From Acidobacteriota bacterium (GTDB lineage Bacteria; Acidobacteriota; Terriglobia; Acidiferrales; UBA7541), in assembly GCA_003224135.1 (NCBI GenBank), contig QHYO01000147.1:1-5736 (forward strand): a stretch of DNA of 5,736 bases, given 5' to 3'. How positions within the stretch are numbered: position 1 is the stretch's first letter; the number at the start of each line of letters is the position of its first letter. A program made the translations under genes and the position numbers. The notes beneath the pieces are model-generated. The model saw only the letters and a list, made by a program, of their open reading frames with translations, ran no database searches and was not told the DNA's origin. This document shows, one piece after another, positions 5,316 through 5,736 of this stretch.

Positions 5316-5736
5316 CTAACCATGAGCCGTGAGCTCGGGAAGCCCGAGCGAGGCGAAGTAAGTGTTGGACAGAGCGATTTTCAGCGCTGGCGTGTTCGCA
5401 AGGTGCCACGGTCCATCGGAGCTACCCGCCGTTTTCGCGGCGTCCTGCGCAGCGATGCCGCGCTTGCGGAGCTCCCGATATCTCGTGGTTCCCCGTTTCC
5501 ACTGCTTCCAGACCATCGACCGAAGTCGGCGTCGGAGCCATTTCTCCAGCTTGTCGAGCACTTCCGGTGTTTCGCATCGTCCGAAGTAACCGATCCATTC
5601 GCGGAGATATTCCGCTAGGTCATGGACCATTCCGACGAGGCTTATGCCCCGCGTCCGGCTCGTGAGTTTCCGAACTCGCTCCTTGAACCGTGCCATCGCT
5701 TTCGGCGCGAGGCGCCTCTTCGGTGGCTTGTGATTC
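5316..5736 (-). CDS. ltrA: Group II intron reverse transcriptase/maturase, C-terminal part
   Basis: The last 139 residues of an intron-encoded protein; the frame is open through the window edge, starting ...NHKPPKRRLAPKA, so the Met at 5696 is internal and the reverse transcriptase motifs lie outside. Visible is the maturase/thumb (domain X) region: a basic helix MARFKERVRKLTSRTRG, LREWIGYFGRCETPEVLDKL, then LEKWLRRRLRSMVWKQWKRG, the hallmark 'WxRRRLRxxxWKQWK' of the GIIM domain, and GPWHLANTPALKIALSNTYF followed by GLPEL near the end. The protein stops there, with no HNH DNA endonuclease. In the family this region binds intron RNA and helps splicing, and together with the reverse transcriptase copies the intron into new sites. 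The frame has no internal stop over the visible part. TAG (5316-5318) lies just before domain V, as usual for an ORF in domain IV. Confidence 0.9.
   Translation of the reverse strand, partial: NHKPPKRRLAPKAMARFKERVRKLTSRTRGISLVGMVHDLAEYLREWIGYFGRCETPEVLDKLEKWLRRRLRSMVWKQWKRGTTRYRELRKRGIAAQDAAKTAGSSDGPWHLANTPALKIALSNTYFASLGLPELTAHG

Larger units (their letters stand above)
5229..5736 (-). mobile_element. Group II intron, 3' part (truncated by the window edge)
   Basis: Reading the minus strand from the right edge, there is the C-terminal part of an intron-encoded protein, then 12 bases after its stop a domain V-like hairpin, then domain VI, and an intron end in ...GCCGAT at 5229 (group II introns end in a purine-rich A-pyrimidine; AT here). 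The first 3'-exon base is 5228. The intron is antisense to the operon and its 3' splice junction lies 64 bp past the holA stop. Domains I-III and the 5' end lie beyond the window, so whether it is full length cannot be seen. Protein without a C-terminal HNH endonuclease suggests retrohoming into DNA using a nascent strand as primer, which is known for endonuclease-less families. The subclass is not assigned. The 5165-5228 stretch between holA and the intron contains only short imperfect inverted repeats and no gene. Confidence 0.85.

Noticed and set aside
5075..5323. Minus-strand open frame of 82 codons covering intron domains V-VI and the 3' exon
   Set aside because: It is explained by structured intron RNA and the antisense of holA; the peptide has no family features.
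5316..5696. A complete 126-residue protein starting at the Met codon at 5696 on the minus strand
   Set aside because: The reading frame continues without a stop to the window edge with typical group II intron protein sequence, so this Met is internal and the gene is truncated by the window.

Overview
The window looks like a chromosomal segment of a Gram-negative (diderm), moderately GC-rich bacterium. An LPS-assembly lipoprotein (LptE) next to HolA, a short-form phosphatidylserine decarboxylase (Psd) and phosphatidylserine synthase (PssA) make a gene neighbourhood that fits Acidobacteriota best. That taxonomic guess is an inference from gene content and protein style, not something shown directly.

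Layout. The left edge (8-505, +) carries a RimI-type GNAT acetyltransferase whose start overlaps a stop codon in another frame, probably that of an upstream gene outside the window. A 137-bp spacer with a weak promoter candidate leads to a small single-gene unit (643-882, +) for a coiled-coil protein of the YdcH/DUF465 type. It has a very strong ribosome binding site and is closed by a GC-rich hairpin with a T-run that overlaps its own stop codon. After a 166-bp spacer comes a tightly packed five-gene operon, all on +: psd (1049-1717), pssA (1714-2556), a catalytically dead-looking aspartate-semialdehyde dehydrogenase homologue (2560-3567), lptE (3564-4109) and holA (4109-5164). Every junction in it is an overlap or a gap of at most 3 bases, so translation is probably coupled throughout.

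The genes act mostly on the cell envelope. PssA makes phosphatidylserine from CDP-diacylglycerol and serine, Psd decarboxylates it to phosphatidylethanolamine, and LptE is the outer-membrane lipoprotein partner of the LPS translocon. HolA, the clamp-loader delta subunit, is the replication gene at the end; lptE-holA adjacency is widespread in Gram-negative bacteria. The Asd-like protein has lost the catalytic Cys and other active-site residues and is an orphan in this context.

The right edge (5229-5736, -) is the 3' part of a group II intron, in antisense orientation 64 bp beyond the holA stop. It contains the C-terminal maturase (domain X) part of the intron-encoded reverse transcriptase, which runs off the window, followed by domain V and a well-formed domain VI with a bulged branch-point A. 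Domain V departs from the expected fold in several ways, so the intron may be impaired.

I found no CRISPR array, tRNA, rRNA or defence system. The items most worth a second look are the Asd pseudoenzyme in an envelope operon and the aberrant domain V of the intron. Most of the rest of the window is ordinary housekeeping DNA.
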